Below, piece after piece: positions 49,232 through 56,884 of a stretch of DNA of 64,000 nucleotides. A program made the translations under genes and the position numbers. The notes under the pieces were generated by a model. The model saw only the letters and a list, made by a program, of their open reading frames with translations, was not told the DNA's origin and made no database searches. Location: contig JAISSX010000057.1 of NCBI GenBank assembly GCA_031272885.1, forward strand, positions 1-64,000, written 5' to 3'. This DNA is from Bifidobacteriaceae bacterium (GTDB lineage Bacteria; Actinomycetota; Actinomycetes; Actinomycetales; WQXJ01). How positions within the stretch are numbered: the stretch's first letter is position 1; each line of letters begins with the position of its first letter.

Positions 49232-50086
49232 ATGACTCACCACAAGCTCCTCAGTGGACTGATTGCCTTGGCCGCCGCCGGCGCCATGTTGGCCGGTTGC
49301 AGCGATGATTCCGACAAGGACGCCGGAACTTCTTCTGGCGACCGCCAAACCAGCCAAGACTCTGACGACGCCAACGACAGCGACGAAGACTCGCGCGACT
49401 CGGCCACCCAGGACGAAGCCGAAGACACCACCGCAGCCGAACCCGACCAGGCCACTACTGAGCCGGAACCCGAGCCAGAACCAGAGCCTGAACCGACCGA
49501 AGAGGCCCTGAACACCACCGACACCACCAAGAACGACTACACCAACCCGCTGTGGGGCACATTCGACGAAGCCACCCGCATCTATACCGGCGGTTTCTGC
49601 GACGATGACGGCACCGCCGACGTCCCCCAGACCTACACCATCTGGGTCAAGGAAGGCTGGAGCGTCAAGTCCGACAACGCCCAAGACGAAGACAAGTACC
49701 GCAAGATCGACGCCCGGGGCGCCATGCGCGGTGTGGCGCTGATGCACGAAGACGACGAATTCACCTTCCAACTGGGCAAGTGGCGGGAACCGAACGAGCC
49801 TGACACCCTGTGGACCGAACAGGAGTTCCTGGCCCGCCTGAAGTACCCCGACAACTGGGCCCAGATGACACTTGGCGCTTTCACCTACTACTACAACATC
49901 AGGGACTACGACGACGTGGTCCAGGCGGCCGATCCCAACGCCATCGCCAACCTGACCTACTACACGCCCTACCTGGACATGATGATCACCTGGAACACGG
50001 ACGCCAACCGTCAGGGCCGCATGCACGACAATCTGGCGGACATGGAAGAGATGATCGCCACCTTCACCATCACCCCGGACGCTTAG
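49232..50086 (+). CDS. Lipoprotein with an acidic linker, unknown function
   Basis: A 284-residue exported lipoprotein. The signal LLSGLIALAAAGAMLAGC ends in a lipobox. Residues ~25-90 are an acidic Ser/Asp/Glu/Thr-rich linker ending in (EP)n repeats, which would span the envelope. The folded C-terminal ~190 residues are rich in Trp and Tyr (TYTIWVKEGW, TYYYNIRDY, LTYYTPYLDMMITW) and I do not recognise them. The start at 49232 has AAGGAGGT 7 nt upstream; an ATG 22 codons earlier has none and would break the signal peptide. It converges with the GNAT gene with a 4-nt overlap. Confidence 0.8.
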   Translation: MTHHKLLSGLIALAAAGAMLAGCSDDSDKDAGTSSGDRQTSQDSDDANDSDEDSRDSATQDEAEDTTAAEPDQATTEPEPEPEPEPEPTEEALNTTDTTKNDYTNPLWGTFDEATRIYTGGFCDDDGTADVPQTYTIWVKEGWSVKSDNAQDEDKYRKIDARGAMRGVALMHEDDEFTFQLGKWREPNEPDTLWTEQEFLARLKYPDNWAQMTLGAFTYYYNIRDYDDVVQAADPNAIANLTYYTPYLDMMITWNTDANRQGRMHDNLADMEEMIATFTITPDA

Positions 50087-51216
50087 GCCAGCGGCAGCGA
50101 CCAGACCAGGTCAAGGCCGCCGCGCTGGAAGCCCAGCCGCTGGTTGATGGACCACATCGAATCGTTGGCGGCCGCGTTCTGGGTCACCACCCGGCTGAAG
50201 CGCGGCACCAAAGGCTGCCCCACGACATCGGCCACTTGGGCCTGACCCAAGGCGGCCAGGCGCCGCAGCGCCGCCACCTTGACGGCCAACCCCAGGCGGT
50301 GGCCGCGGTGTTCCGGCAACACCAGCGTGGTGTTCTGGTGGGCCGCCACCGGCAGCCCGTCCGGCAGGTCCAGCGGCAGGTTCAACCAGGTAGCGGCCAC
50401 CATGCGGCCCGTCGCCTGCTCGATGGCGCCCGCCCCCAGCACCGGGTCGCGGCCTTCGATGGCTTCCGCTTCCCAGGCCCGCACATGGTCTGGGGTGTAG
50501 GGCGCCACTTCGAACTCGACGTTGCCCGATGGCGCGTCCGCCCCCAGGCGGGCCTCCAACGCGGCGAAGTCGGCCGCCCACTGGTCCGGCAGGTGGCCGA
50601 ACCAGGTCACCACCTCGTAGCCGGCGGACCGTTCTTGGGCGCTGGCCTCGGCCCCAGCCAACACGTCAGCCGGCACCGGCAGGGCTAACCCGCTGGTGAG
50701 TTCCAGCCAGTCGAACTTCAGGCCCATGGCCTGCGCAAACATCACCCCAGGCGAGTCAGCCGGAGCCTCGCCGAAGCCGTCATCGGGCACCAGCACCGGC
50801 CGGCCCGGGGCCGGCAGTGGGCAGGCCACATCGGTCAGGCAGGTCTGGGCGCCATCGGCCTTAGTTCGTGCCACCGCAGCGTGCCACAGGGCCCGGCCGA
50901 TGCCACCCCGGCGCCACCCGGCATCGACCCCCACCTCGACCCAAGCAAACTTGGGCGAGCCGTCGAAATGGCTGTTACCGAAGGCGGAACCGATCACCGC
51001 GCCATCGGCCACCGCCGCCAGGCAGAACCACAGGTTGCCGTTGGTGTTACGGGCGTGGGCTGCCAGGCTGCGGTCGGACTGTAGGCGCGCGTCCGGGCCA
51101 AGGCCTTCCAGGAAGACGTCCCGCTGCAGCCGGGCCACCGCCCGGAACCGGTCAGCGTCTGGCGCCTCGACCGCGGTGGGCTCAGGGATGGGGACTTCGA
51201 CAACTTCAAACCTCAT
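50083..51216 (-). CDS. Tandem-domain GNAT acetyltransferase
   Basis: A 377-residue protein with two GNAT folds. The first (about 1-180) has WVEVGVDAGWRRGGIGRALW with the RRxGxG acetyl-CoA loop. The second (about 200-377) has NTTLVLPEHRGHRLGLAVKVA with the RGHRLG loop and ends ERSxxAxN-like in NAAANDSMWSINQRLGFQ, typical of the mycothiol-synthase-like and antibiotic-modifying tandem GNATs. The substrate cannot be read. The start is ATG at 51216. The ~110 nt upstream are homologous to the leader of the lipoprotein gene at 55433, including a hairpin. Confidence 0.85.
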   Translation of the reverse strand: MRFEVVEVPIPEPTAVEAPDADRFRAVARLQRDVFLEGLGPDARLQSDRSLAAHARNTNGNLWFCLAAVADGAVIGSAFGNSHFDGSPKFAWVEVGVDAGWRRGGIGRALWHAAVARTKADGAQTCLTDVACPLPAPGRPVLVPDDGFGEAPADSPGVMFAQAMGLKFDWLELTSGLALPVPADVLAGAEASAQERSAGYEVVTWFGHLPDQWAADFAALEARLGADAPSGNVEFEVAPYTPDHVRAWEAEAIEGRDPVLGAGAIEQATGRMVAATWLNLPLDLPDGLPVAAHQNTTLVLPEHRGHRLGLAVKVAALRRLAALGQAQVADVVGQPLVPRFSRVVTQNAAANDSMWSINQRLGFQRGGLDLVWSLPLA

Positions 51217-51325
51217 CCGCCCATCGTGCCATGCCTCCCTTGAGATGTGGGCCCCTTCTGCGGGGCTCAGAAGGGCCATCCCATGAGGGAAACGGCCTGT
51301 CACGTGCAGCGGAAAACGTTCTCTG
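51217..51325. repeat. Leader repeat, copy 1 (with hairpin)
   Basis: About 110 nt that match 55434-55545 at roughly three positions in four. Both copies end at an ATGAGG start and carry a GCCCCTTCTG...CAGAAGGGGC-type hairpin, here with an imperfect centre. They also share CATGAG...AACGGC and CGTGCAGC..AAA blocks upstream. Confidence 0.7.
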
Positions 51326-51487
51326 GGTCAATCGGGGCTGGAATCGGCCCGATCATGCAGGTTTCACGGCTCTGTGGGACACAAACCGACCCGTCTGGCC
51401 CCAATCCGTGTCCCACAGAGCTGTGAAACCCGCACTTGAGGGTCCTGACGGACCGAGATTGACCCACAGAGACGTGAAACTCGCAGA
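51324..51487. repeat. Nested inverted repeats with three CCACAGAG..GTGAAAC copies
   Basis: GTTTCACGGCTCTGTGGGAC (from 51361) pairs with 51408-51429 (one mismatch in 22) around a 25-nt loop. A third copy, CCACAGAGACGTGAAAC, lies at 51464-51480 in direct orientation. An outer pair, TGGGTCAATC (51324-51333) and GATTGACCCA (51457-51466), encloses it. The whole gap 51217-51548 has no gene. Confidence 0.8.
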
Positions 51488-51512
51488 GATCCCGGGTCAA
51501 GCCCGGGATGAC
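51488..51512. repeat. Dispersed CCCGGG-TCAAG-CCCGGG palindrome, copy 4
   Basis: GATCCCGGGTCAAGCCCGGG followed by ATGAC, 36 nt after the hipA stop on the minus strand. It may serve as its terminator. Confidence 0.8.
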
Positions 51513-51548
51513 CTTAATGGGAGCAGAACAACGCAGGGCGTGCCGCCA

Positions 51549-52799
51549 TCACTTGTGCCGTCGAGTGGCCGCTGAGACCTTGAGCCATTCGGCTAGGCGG
51601 TCTTGAAACATGGCCCCTGCCTCCCGAAATGGAGCCAAATCGGCATCCGCTCGCACTTCCGCCAGCGCGCCGGGCAGCCGCCCAGCCATGTCGTTCAACT
51701 GCGACAGGACCCACTCGGGTTCCAGGCCAGCCTCTCGCGCGAACTGCTCCCAGTCCGCCCGGCCGATCCGGTCAAACCGAGTCTCGCCTCCAACCCGCAT
51801 CGCCATCTCGTTGGCGAAGTTGTGGCCAAAGGTAAGAGTCGAGTTGAGGTCATACAGCGGTGCCAACCGGACACTGCTAGGCGTGATCAGCAGGGAGTAG
51901 TTCTGGGCGTGCGCGTCCGACCCCCTGACCAGGTAGTTGTAGATCACGGCTTGAGCGAAACGCTCCACGTCAACCGCGCCGCAGTGCCGCCGGATCAGGT
52001 CAGCACAGGCAGAAGCGCCAAGGCCGCCCTGCGACTCGTACTTGCGCAGTGGCGCCAACCCGGCCACCTGGCACAGATTCTCTTGGTGAACCCGCACCCA
52101 CTGCCCCCGCACCTGGACGCGGTCGTAGCGTTCCACGACAATCACCCGTTGGCTTGCGAAAGCAGTCACGAACGCGTGGGCGGTGGCCAGGCCAACCTGG
52201 GCGGCCAGCCGCATCGACAACACTTCGGTCACGTCCTGATCTGCAAAGCCCGGAACGGCCGGTTTGAAGATGTGAGTGGAAGGCTGGGCGCCCGCCGGGA
52301 CGGCCCAGCCATCCCCCAGCCGCTGCAAAGCGAACTTGGCCTGGGCGCCAGCCAGCGAAAACTGGCCAGTAGCGGCTTCAACCGAAAACGGCAGCACATC
52401 CTGATAAGCCGCCCGAACCAGATCTGCCACCTCGGCTTCAGACAGGGGTTGTAGGTCACCTTCGCCCCGCAGCACGGACTCGAGTCGGTCCTTCCGAACG
52501 AACTGTGCAGCCCCGGCCACGTCTTCGCCGATATGCGCCAGCAAGCTCTCGGGATGCAGGTCAGTAATGCCAAATTGCGCCCGCCACCGGCGCAACACCG
52601 CCTCGCGTTCAGGCAGCAGTCCTTCCAGCCAATTGGCCACTCGGTCACCCCGCCACCTAGGCTGCGTAGCCGGCATGCCAGTAGACAACGGCACGAACTC
52701 AGGTTGCCCGATGGCGTCCGGGTAGTAGTACAGGCGCAGCCGCTTCCCCGCGCCCTCCAGGTCACCGATTACCTGTCCATTCAGCAGTACGGTCAACAT
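51549..52799 (-). CDS. hipA: HipA-family serine/threonine kinase toxin
   Basis: A 416-residue HipA-like kinase. The N-terminal subdomain resembles the couple_hipA region (LTVLLNGQVIGDLEGAGKRLRL). The Gly-rich loop with the autophosphorylated Ser is FSLAGAQAKFAL near residue 150; the ATP-contacting Lys is in THIFKP near 177. The catalytic loop is VRGSDAHAQNYSLL near 290, and the Mg-binding Asp is in LAPLYDLNST near 314. All key residues are kept, so it should be active. E. coli HipA phosphorylates glutamyl-tRNA synthetase; the target here is unknown. It follows hipB with a 10-nt gap on the same strand. Confidence 0.93.
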   Translation of the reverse strand: MLTVLLNGQVIGDLEGAGKRLRLYYYPDAIGQPEFVPLSTGMPATQPRWRGDRVANWLEGLLPEREAVLRRWRAQFGITDLHPESLLAHIGEDVAGAAQFVRKDRLESVLRGEGDLQPLSEAEVADLVRAAYQDVLPFSVEAATGQFSLAGAQAKFALQRLGDGWAVPAGAQPSTHIFKPAVPGFADQDVTEVLSMRLAAQVGLATAHAFVTAFASQRVIVVERYDRVQVRGQWVRVHQENLCQVAGLAPLRKYESQGGLGASACADLIRRHCGAVDVERFAQAVIYNYLVRGSDAHAQNYSLLITPSSVRLAPLYDLNSTLTFGHNFANEMAMRVGGETRFDRIGRADWEQFAREAGLEPEWVLSQLNDMAGRLPGALAEVRADADLAPFREAGAMFQDRLAEWLKVSAATRRHK

Positions 52800-52809
52800 G
52801 ACGGCCGCC

Positions 52810-53136
52810 CTATTCCCCGGGTCCGGGGGTGCCGGAGGGGTTGTGGGTGTAGCGGGCCAGGATTTCCTCCGCAGTGATCACCACAGGAGCCGATGCCCGT
52901 GACGCCGGCCGGAGCGTAGCCATGGGGTCGAGCGTGACCGATTGACCCAAGGCGGCCAAGACCCGCAACACCATGTCCAGTGGGGCGGAAACCTTGTCCC
53001 CTGCCTCCAAGCCAACCAGCCACTGGCGGCCCACCTTGGCGTCCATCGCCAGTTCGCCCTGGGACAGCCCCAGGTCCAGCCTGGCCTGCCGCATGGCTGC
53101 GCCCAACTGTCGCGCATCCCCCACTACTGTCGCCAT
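52810..53136 (-). CDS. hipB: HipB-family antitoxin
   Basis: A 108-residue helix-turn-helix protein of the XRE type: GAAMRQARLDLGLSQGELAM, then AKVGRQWLVGLEAG, within the first 55 residues, followed by a strand (VLAALGQSVTLDP) and a flexible C terminus. It should bind HipA and repress the operon. The ATG at 53136 lies 6 nt after a TATAGT box on the minus strand, so it is leaderless; the longer frame reads through the operator. A perfect TTGTCGCC/GGCGACAA palindrome just upstream is the likely operator. Confidence 0.92.
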   Translation of the reverse strand: MATVVGDARQLGAAMRQARLDLGLSQGELAMDAKVGRQWLVGLEAGDKVSAPLDMVLRVLAALGQSVTLDPMATLRPASRASAPVVITAEEILARYTHNPSGTPGPGE

Positions 53137-53142
53137 ACGACG

Positions 53143-53148
53143 ACTATA
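53143..53148 (-). promoter_or_regulatory. Leaderless -10 box TATAGT for hipBA
   Basis: On the minus strand TATAGT is followed by 6 nt and the ATG of hipB. Confidence 0.65.
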
Positions 53149-53153
53149 CAACC

Positions 53154-53173
53154 TTGTCGCCACCCGGCGACAA
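53154..53173. promoter_or_regulatory. Probable HipB operator
   Basis: TTGTCGCC (53154-53161) and GGCGACAA (53166-53173) form a perfect 8-bp inverted repeat with a 4-nt centre. It lies 5 nt upstream of the -10 box, where a repressor would block RNA polymerase. A partial TGTCGC..GCGACG-like site overlaps the start codon. Confidence 0.7.
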
Positions 53174-53243
53174 CAGCACCCACGGCAGCCTTCATGGTGT
53201 GCACCACGCAGGCCATGCGTTGGCTGTTGATCGGAACCCATAT

Positions 53244-53279
53244 GGAGAAATTATCTGAATGGAACCGGATTAATTCTCC
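53244..53279. promoter_or_regulatory. AT-rich imperfect palindrome upstream of the DUF4143 ATPase
   Basis: GGAGAAATTATCTG and CGGATTAATTCTCC match as inverted halves at 11 of 14 positions around 8 nt. The site covers the expected -35 region of the promoter at 53288 and is strikingly AT-rich for this DNA. It is a likely operator for an unknown regulator and differs from the HipB site. Confidence 0.5.
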
Positions 53280-53287
53280 TGATCGTG

Positions 53288-53293
53288 TAGGCT
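53288..53293 (+). promoter_or_regulatory. Leaderless -10 box TAGGCT for the ATPase
   Basis: TAGGCTGGCCGC is followed directly by the ATG at 53300, giving a 6-nt gap. Confidence 0.65.
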
Positions 53294-53299
53294 GGCCGC

Positions 53300-54550
53300 A
53301 TGGCCAAGAGTCACTACATGGAGCGCGTGGTAGACGCCCAGCTTCGCCGCGCACTAGGCGGCGCCGGTGCCGTAGTGCTCGAAGGCGCGAAGGCTTGCGG
53401 CAAGACCACTACTGCAATGCAGGTGGCCGCCAGTTCTGTCCGCCTGGATAGAGACACCGCCCTCCGGCAGGCCGGCCTGGCCGAACCGAACGTTCTGCTC
53501 AGCGGCCCCACGCCGCGCCTAATAGACGAGTGGCAACTGGTCAAGGACGTCTGGAACGCTGTCCGGGCAGAAGTTGACGACCGCTCCCAACCCGGGCAGT
53601 TCATCCTGACCGGTTCGGCCACCCCAGCCGATGATGCCACCAGACACAGCGGCGCGATGCGCTTCCTGCGTATCCCGATGCGCCCAATGTCACTGACCGA
53701 GTCCGGTGAGAGCGACCACGCCACCTCGTTGGCCGGGCTATGGAGTGGCCAACCGCAGGCACCTTCTGCTGACAATGGTGACCTTGGCCTGATCGCCCAA
53801 GCCGCCTGCCGGGGAGGCTGGCCCGGGACGCTCGGCATTGACCCTGAGACAGCGCAGGACCTGAACCAGTCCTATCTGCGTACCGTCGCAGCAGCCGACA
53901 TCGTGATGGTTGACGGCATTCGGCGTGACCCGCTCAAGGTCTTGGCCCTATTGCAGGCTCTTGGCCGCAATACCGCCACCTACGTGTCCAACCGCCGGTT
54001 GCAAACCGACTCGGCGGCCTTCGGCCAGCCAATCGATGCGAACACCATTCCTGTCTATCTTGACGCGCTGGCGCGGCTTTGGGTGTTGGCACCTCAGCCC
54101 GCCTGGGGTGGCCACCTGCGCTCCGCCGCCCAGGCCCGCCAGGCAGCCAAACGGCATCTGGCTGATCCGTCGCTCGCCGCCGCCGCCATGGGTGCCGGTC
54201 CCGCTGACCTGTTGGCGGATCGGGAGGCCTTCGGCCAGGTCTTCGAGACGCTGGCCTTCCGCGACCTCAGCGTGTATGCCCAGGCCTCGGGCATGGAGGT
54301 CCGCGCCTTCCAAGACACGAAAGGCAACGAAATCGACGCAGTGCTGGTCAAAGGCACCCAGTGGGCCGGCCTGGAGGTCAAACTGTCTCCCAGTCCGGAT
54401 GCGCTGGACGGAGCAGCCGGCAAGCTGCTGGCGATTGCCGGCCGCATGACCAGCCAACCCAAATTCTTGGGCATCATCACCGCCATGGGCCCCAGTTACA
54501 CGCGCCCAGACGGCGTCCACGTTGTACCTATCACCCACCTCGGCCCCTAG
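53300..54550 (+). CDS. AAA ATPase with DUF4143 domain
   Basis: A 416-residue protein of the common ATPase/DUF4143 family. The Walker A motif is LEGAKACGKTTTAMQ near residue 28 (GxxxxGKT with A-K-A-C); Walker B-like PRLIDEWQLVKDVWN and sensor-1 FILTGSATP follow. The C-terminal DUF4143 half has a PD-(D/E)XK-like core, GNEIDAVLVKGTQWAGLEVK, which has the spacing of a nuclease-fold metal site (D-x14-ExK). The biological role of the family is unsettled. It is divergent from hipBA and shares its 163-nt control region. Confidence 0.9.
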   Translation: MAKSHYMERVVDAQLRRALGGAGAVVLEGAKACGKTTTAMQVAASSVRLDRDTALRQAGLAEPNVLLSGPTPRLIDEWQLVKDVWNAVRAEVDDRSQPGQFILTGSATPADDATRHSGAMRFLRIPMRPMSLTESGESDHATSLAGLWSGQPQAPSADNGDLGLIAQAACRGGWPGTLGIDPETAQDLNQSYLRTVAAADIVMVDGIRRDPLKVLALLQALGRNTATYVSNRRLQTDSAAFGQPIDANTIPVYLDALARLWVLAPQPAWGGHLRSAAQARQAAKRHLADPSLAAAAMGAGPADLLADREAFGQVFETLAFRDLSVYAQASGMEVRAFQDTKGNEIDAVLVKGTQWAGLEVKLSPSPDALDGAAGKLLAIAGRMTSQPKFLGIITAMGPSYTRPDGVHVVPITHLGP

Positions 54551-55433
54551 CCGGTGCCTTGCGCCAGAGTGTACAACCGCTCCTCTTCATCGCTAATAAC
54601 CTGCTGCAAGGCCTGGCGCTTCGGATCATCCGCTGGAGCGTCGAACCCAATTCGAGGGTCCATTGCTTGGGTGTCGCCGCCCTCGCCATAAACATCCTGG
54701 GTCGCCATCAGGTTGCGTTCCAAGTTGATCGGGGGACACTGGGCCAGGACCTCTCGGAGAACTTCGATATCAGTTGACACAGGAACGACCACCTCTGGCA
54801 TGGTGTCCCAATTGTCTACGGCAACCACGGCGTCTTGAACATCCACAAGGCCGGCTTCACGCGCACACGTGGCCCACTCATTGGAAACCTCTGCCATCGC
54901 TTGCTTTTCTAGCTCTTCCTCCGCCGGATCAATAGAAGCGGTCGGCACAGAAAAGCCAGATGATTCAATGCAACCAACCAGGGTGTCTGTCAAGTCTTGG
55001 CCCTTGTAATACAAGAACGGAAGATCCTCATCCCACACGCGCAGCAGCGCATCACCAACCGCATCTGTGCCCTCCTGTGTGCCACCTCCAGTACTCCTTG
55101 GCAAGGCGAATACAGTAGCTTCTCCTTCCGACATCAGCACCTCAACCGTTAGGTAAGCCACATCACTTCCAGCCAGCATTCGTGGAGACAATTCCACTGC
55201 TACCCCGCTTCCTCGAGACAAGCTGCAAGTGCCTGCGCGCTCCCCGTCTGCTCCCCCAACGTGTCGGCTTCTTCCACCTCCGCCACGATGGACTCTCTCA
55301 ACTCGGCCACTTCCTCCGAACTCAACACCTCTGGTCTCAGTGTGGTGGCCTCGTTGACAGGCTCGCTCCCCGCCGCGCAAGAAGTCAACACGAGCACAGA
55401 AGCAACGCCAACGGCGACCAGGCAGCACCTCAT
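54547..55433 (-). pseudogene. Lipoprotein gene broken by a single-base frameshift
   Basis: The first frame (start ATG 55433) encodes a lipoprotein signal VAVGVASVLVLTSC and a helical part ending AALAACLEEAG-like, then stops at 55200-55202. The next frame continues without a break as VAVELSPRMLAGSDVAYL down to 54547. The switch is at a run of four G on the minus strand (55203-55206). One added G restores a single frame of 295 residues. The function is unknown; the C-terminal half is acidic and has two Cys. It may be a real mutation, a sequencing error in the homopolymer or a slippage switch. The leader is shared with the GNAT gene at 51216. Confidence 0.75.
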
Positions 55434-55545
55434 CCGCCCGTCGTGTCATGTCTCCCTCCAAGATGCCCCTTCTGAGCGACTCAGAAGGGGCGTCTCATGA
55501 GAGCAACGGCGCGGCGCGTGCAGCAGAAACACGGCCTTTGGGGGT
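55434..55545. repeat. Leader repeat, copy 2 (with perfect hairpin)
   Basis: Homologous to 51217-51325. Here the hairpin is perfect: GCCCCTTCTGAG and CTCAGAAGGGGC (55464-55490) around a 3-nt loop. It lies between the 3' end of the flavoprotein gene and the start of the lipoprotein gene. Confidence 0.7.
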
Positions 55546-56852
55546 TAGCCGGCGACGGTGCCGCTGTTGGCGGCCGGTTCGCGCAGTCGCGAATAGAAGC
55601 CCAGCGACACCTCGCGGCCGGTCTTGCGGCCCAGGTAGGTCACCGGCGTGGCGTCGTGGTCAACCCCGGCGCCCACCGCGTCGATGATGCTCAGCATGAA
55701 CTCGCCGATGATGGGCCCATTCTTGAACTGGTTCCCCGAAGTACCGATTCCCACGAAAAACCCAGGTGCGTCCGTCTTGTCGTAGATAGGCGTCCAGTCT
55801 GAAGCCACGTCGTAGACCCCCACCACGCCGGCCGGCCGCGGCGGAATGGCCATCTCGGGGAAGCGCCGGGCAGCCCGCGTGACCTGCTTATCGAACAGCT
55901 CTTGGGTGCGGTTCATGTTCACCGCGTCAACGTCGCCTTCAACCCATTCCAGCACGTCACAGGCCGGTTCCGTGCCGCCGATGATCAGCGAACCGGACGG
56001 CTCGGGCCGCAGGTAGTAGCCGAGGTCTTGGTCCGCCACACAGTGCCCGATGCCGCCCGGCGGGTTGAATCCGGGCGGCGCCGCCACGGCGTGCACCTCT
56101 TGGCGCAGCGGCCGGGTGGTGATGGCGAACTCGCCACCAACTCCGGCTAGTTGGTTGACCACGGGCGACCAGGGCCCGGCGGCGTTGACCACCACCGGCG
56201 CCTCCACCGTCTCGCCCGAATCGAGCCGCACCCGCCACACGCCGTCGGACCCCTGCTCAATCCCGATCACCCGGGTCTTGTACAGCGTCACCGCGCCGGC
56301 CCGCTTGGCCGCGTTGGCAAAGTTCTCGCAGGCCAGGCGGGGATCGTCGATGAAACCGGCCTCCGGCGTGAAGATGGCACCAAGGGTCCCGGAAGGGTCA
56401 TCCCAGAAGTGGTCATCGTCAATCGGCTTGGGCGGGAAGAACTTGCCCGGGTCGATCCCGGGAATCCGCGCCGCCAGCGTGGCCGAGTCCCACTCTTCAT
56501 ACTGGATGCCGATGTCGTCGAAGTATCCCCGCAGCCGTTCGCGCGGAAAGGCGGGCGCGTCAACCATGATCTTGCCCACCTGGTGGAACTTGGCCAGGGC
56601 CTCGTCCGCCGGCGCCTCCAGGTAGTCGCGCAGGTGGCGCCACATCTCGGCCGCCTCCCAGGCCACGATGACCGAGGTCAGCACGGTGTACTCGTAGCGG
56701 ATGATGCCACTGGAGGAACTGGAGGAGCCGTATCCGGCGCCGTTCGACTTGTCGATCAGCACCACGCGCCGGCCGTGTTTGGCCAACTGGTAGGCGGTAG
56801 ACGAGCCGACAATGCCGGCCCCGATCACGATGGCGTCGGTGGTGATGGTCAT
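55545..56852 (-). CDS. FAD-dependent amine oxidoreductase (DAO/sarcosine-oxidase type)
   Basis: A 435-residue flavoenzyme. The dinucleotide-binding motif is AIVIGAGIVGSSTAYQLAKH, ending VVLIDK. The SSSSSSGIIRYEY segment corresponds to the GSSxGxxRIIR loop of monomeric sarcosine oxidases. VVVNAAGPWSPVVNQLAG and the C-terminal GTSGNQFKNGPIIGEFM are typical of the DAO family. The expected reaction is oxidative demethylation of an N-methyl amino acid. It is the last gene of the Etf cluster, 32 nt after etfA, which suggests that it passes electrons to ETF rather than to oxygen. AAGGAG precedes the ATG by 8 nt. The substrate is not known. Confidence 0.9.
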   Translation of the reverse strand: MTITTDAIVIGAGIVGSSTAYQLAKHGRRVVLIDKSNGAGYGSSSSSSGIIRYEYTVLTSVIVAWEAAEMWRHLRDYLEAPADEALAKFHQVGKIMVDAPAFPRERLRGYFDDIGIQYEEWDSATLAARIPGIDPGKFFPPKPIDDDHFWDDPSGTLGAIFTPEAGFIDDPRLACENFANAAKRAGAVTLYKTRVIGIEQGSDGVWRVRLDSGETVEAPVVVNAAGPWSPVVNQLAGVGGEFAITTRPLRQEVHAVAAPPGFNPPGGIGHCVADQDLGYYLRPEPSGSLIIGGTEPACDVLEWVEGDVDAVNMNRTQELFDKQVTRAARRFPEMAIPPRPAGVVGVYDVASDWTPIYDKTDAPGFFVGIGTSGNQFKNGPIIGEFMLSIIDAVGAGVDHDATPVTYLGRKTGREVSLGFYSRLREPAANSGTVAG

Positions 56853-56884
56853 GGCTCTCACTCCTTGGGTCTGGCTGCGGATGG

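Noticed and set aside
51300-51490. CRISPR-like array between hipA and the GNAT gene
   Set aside because: There are only three repeat copies, one is inverted, and spacing is irregular; no cas genes are nearby.
53300-54550. Calling the DUF4143 ATPase a transposition or defence ATPase
   Set aside because: The family role is unsettled and the window has no other defence gene besides HipBA, so only the domain name is supported.
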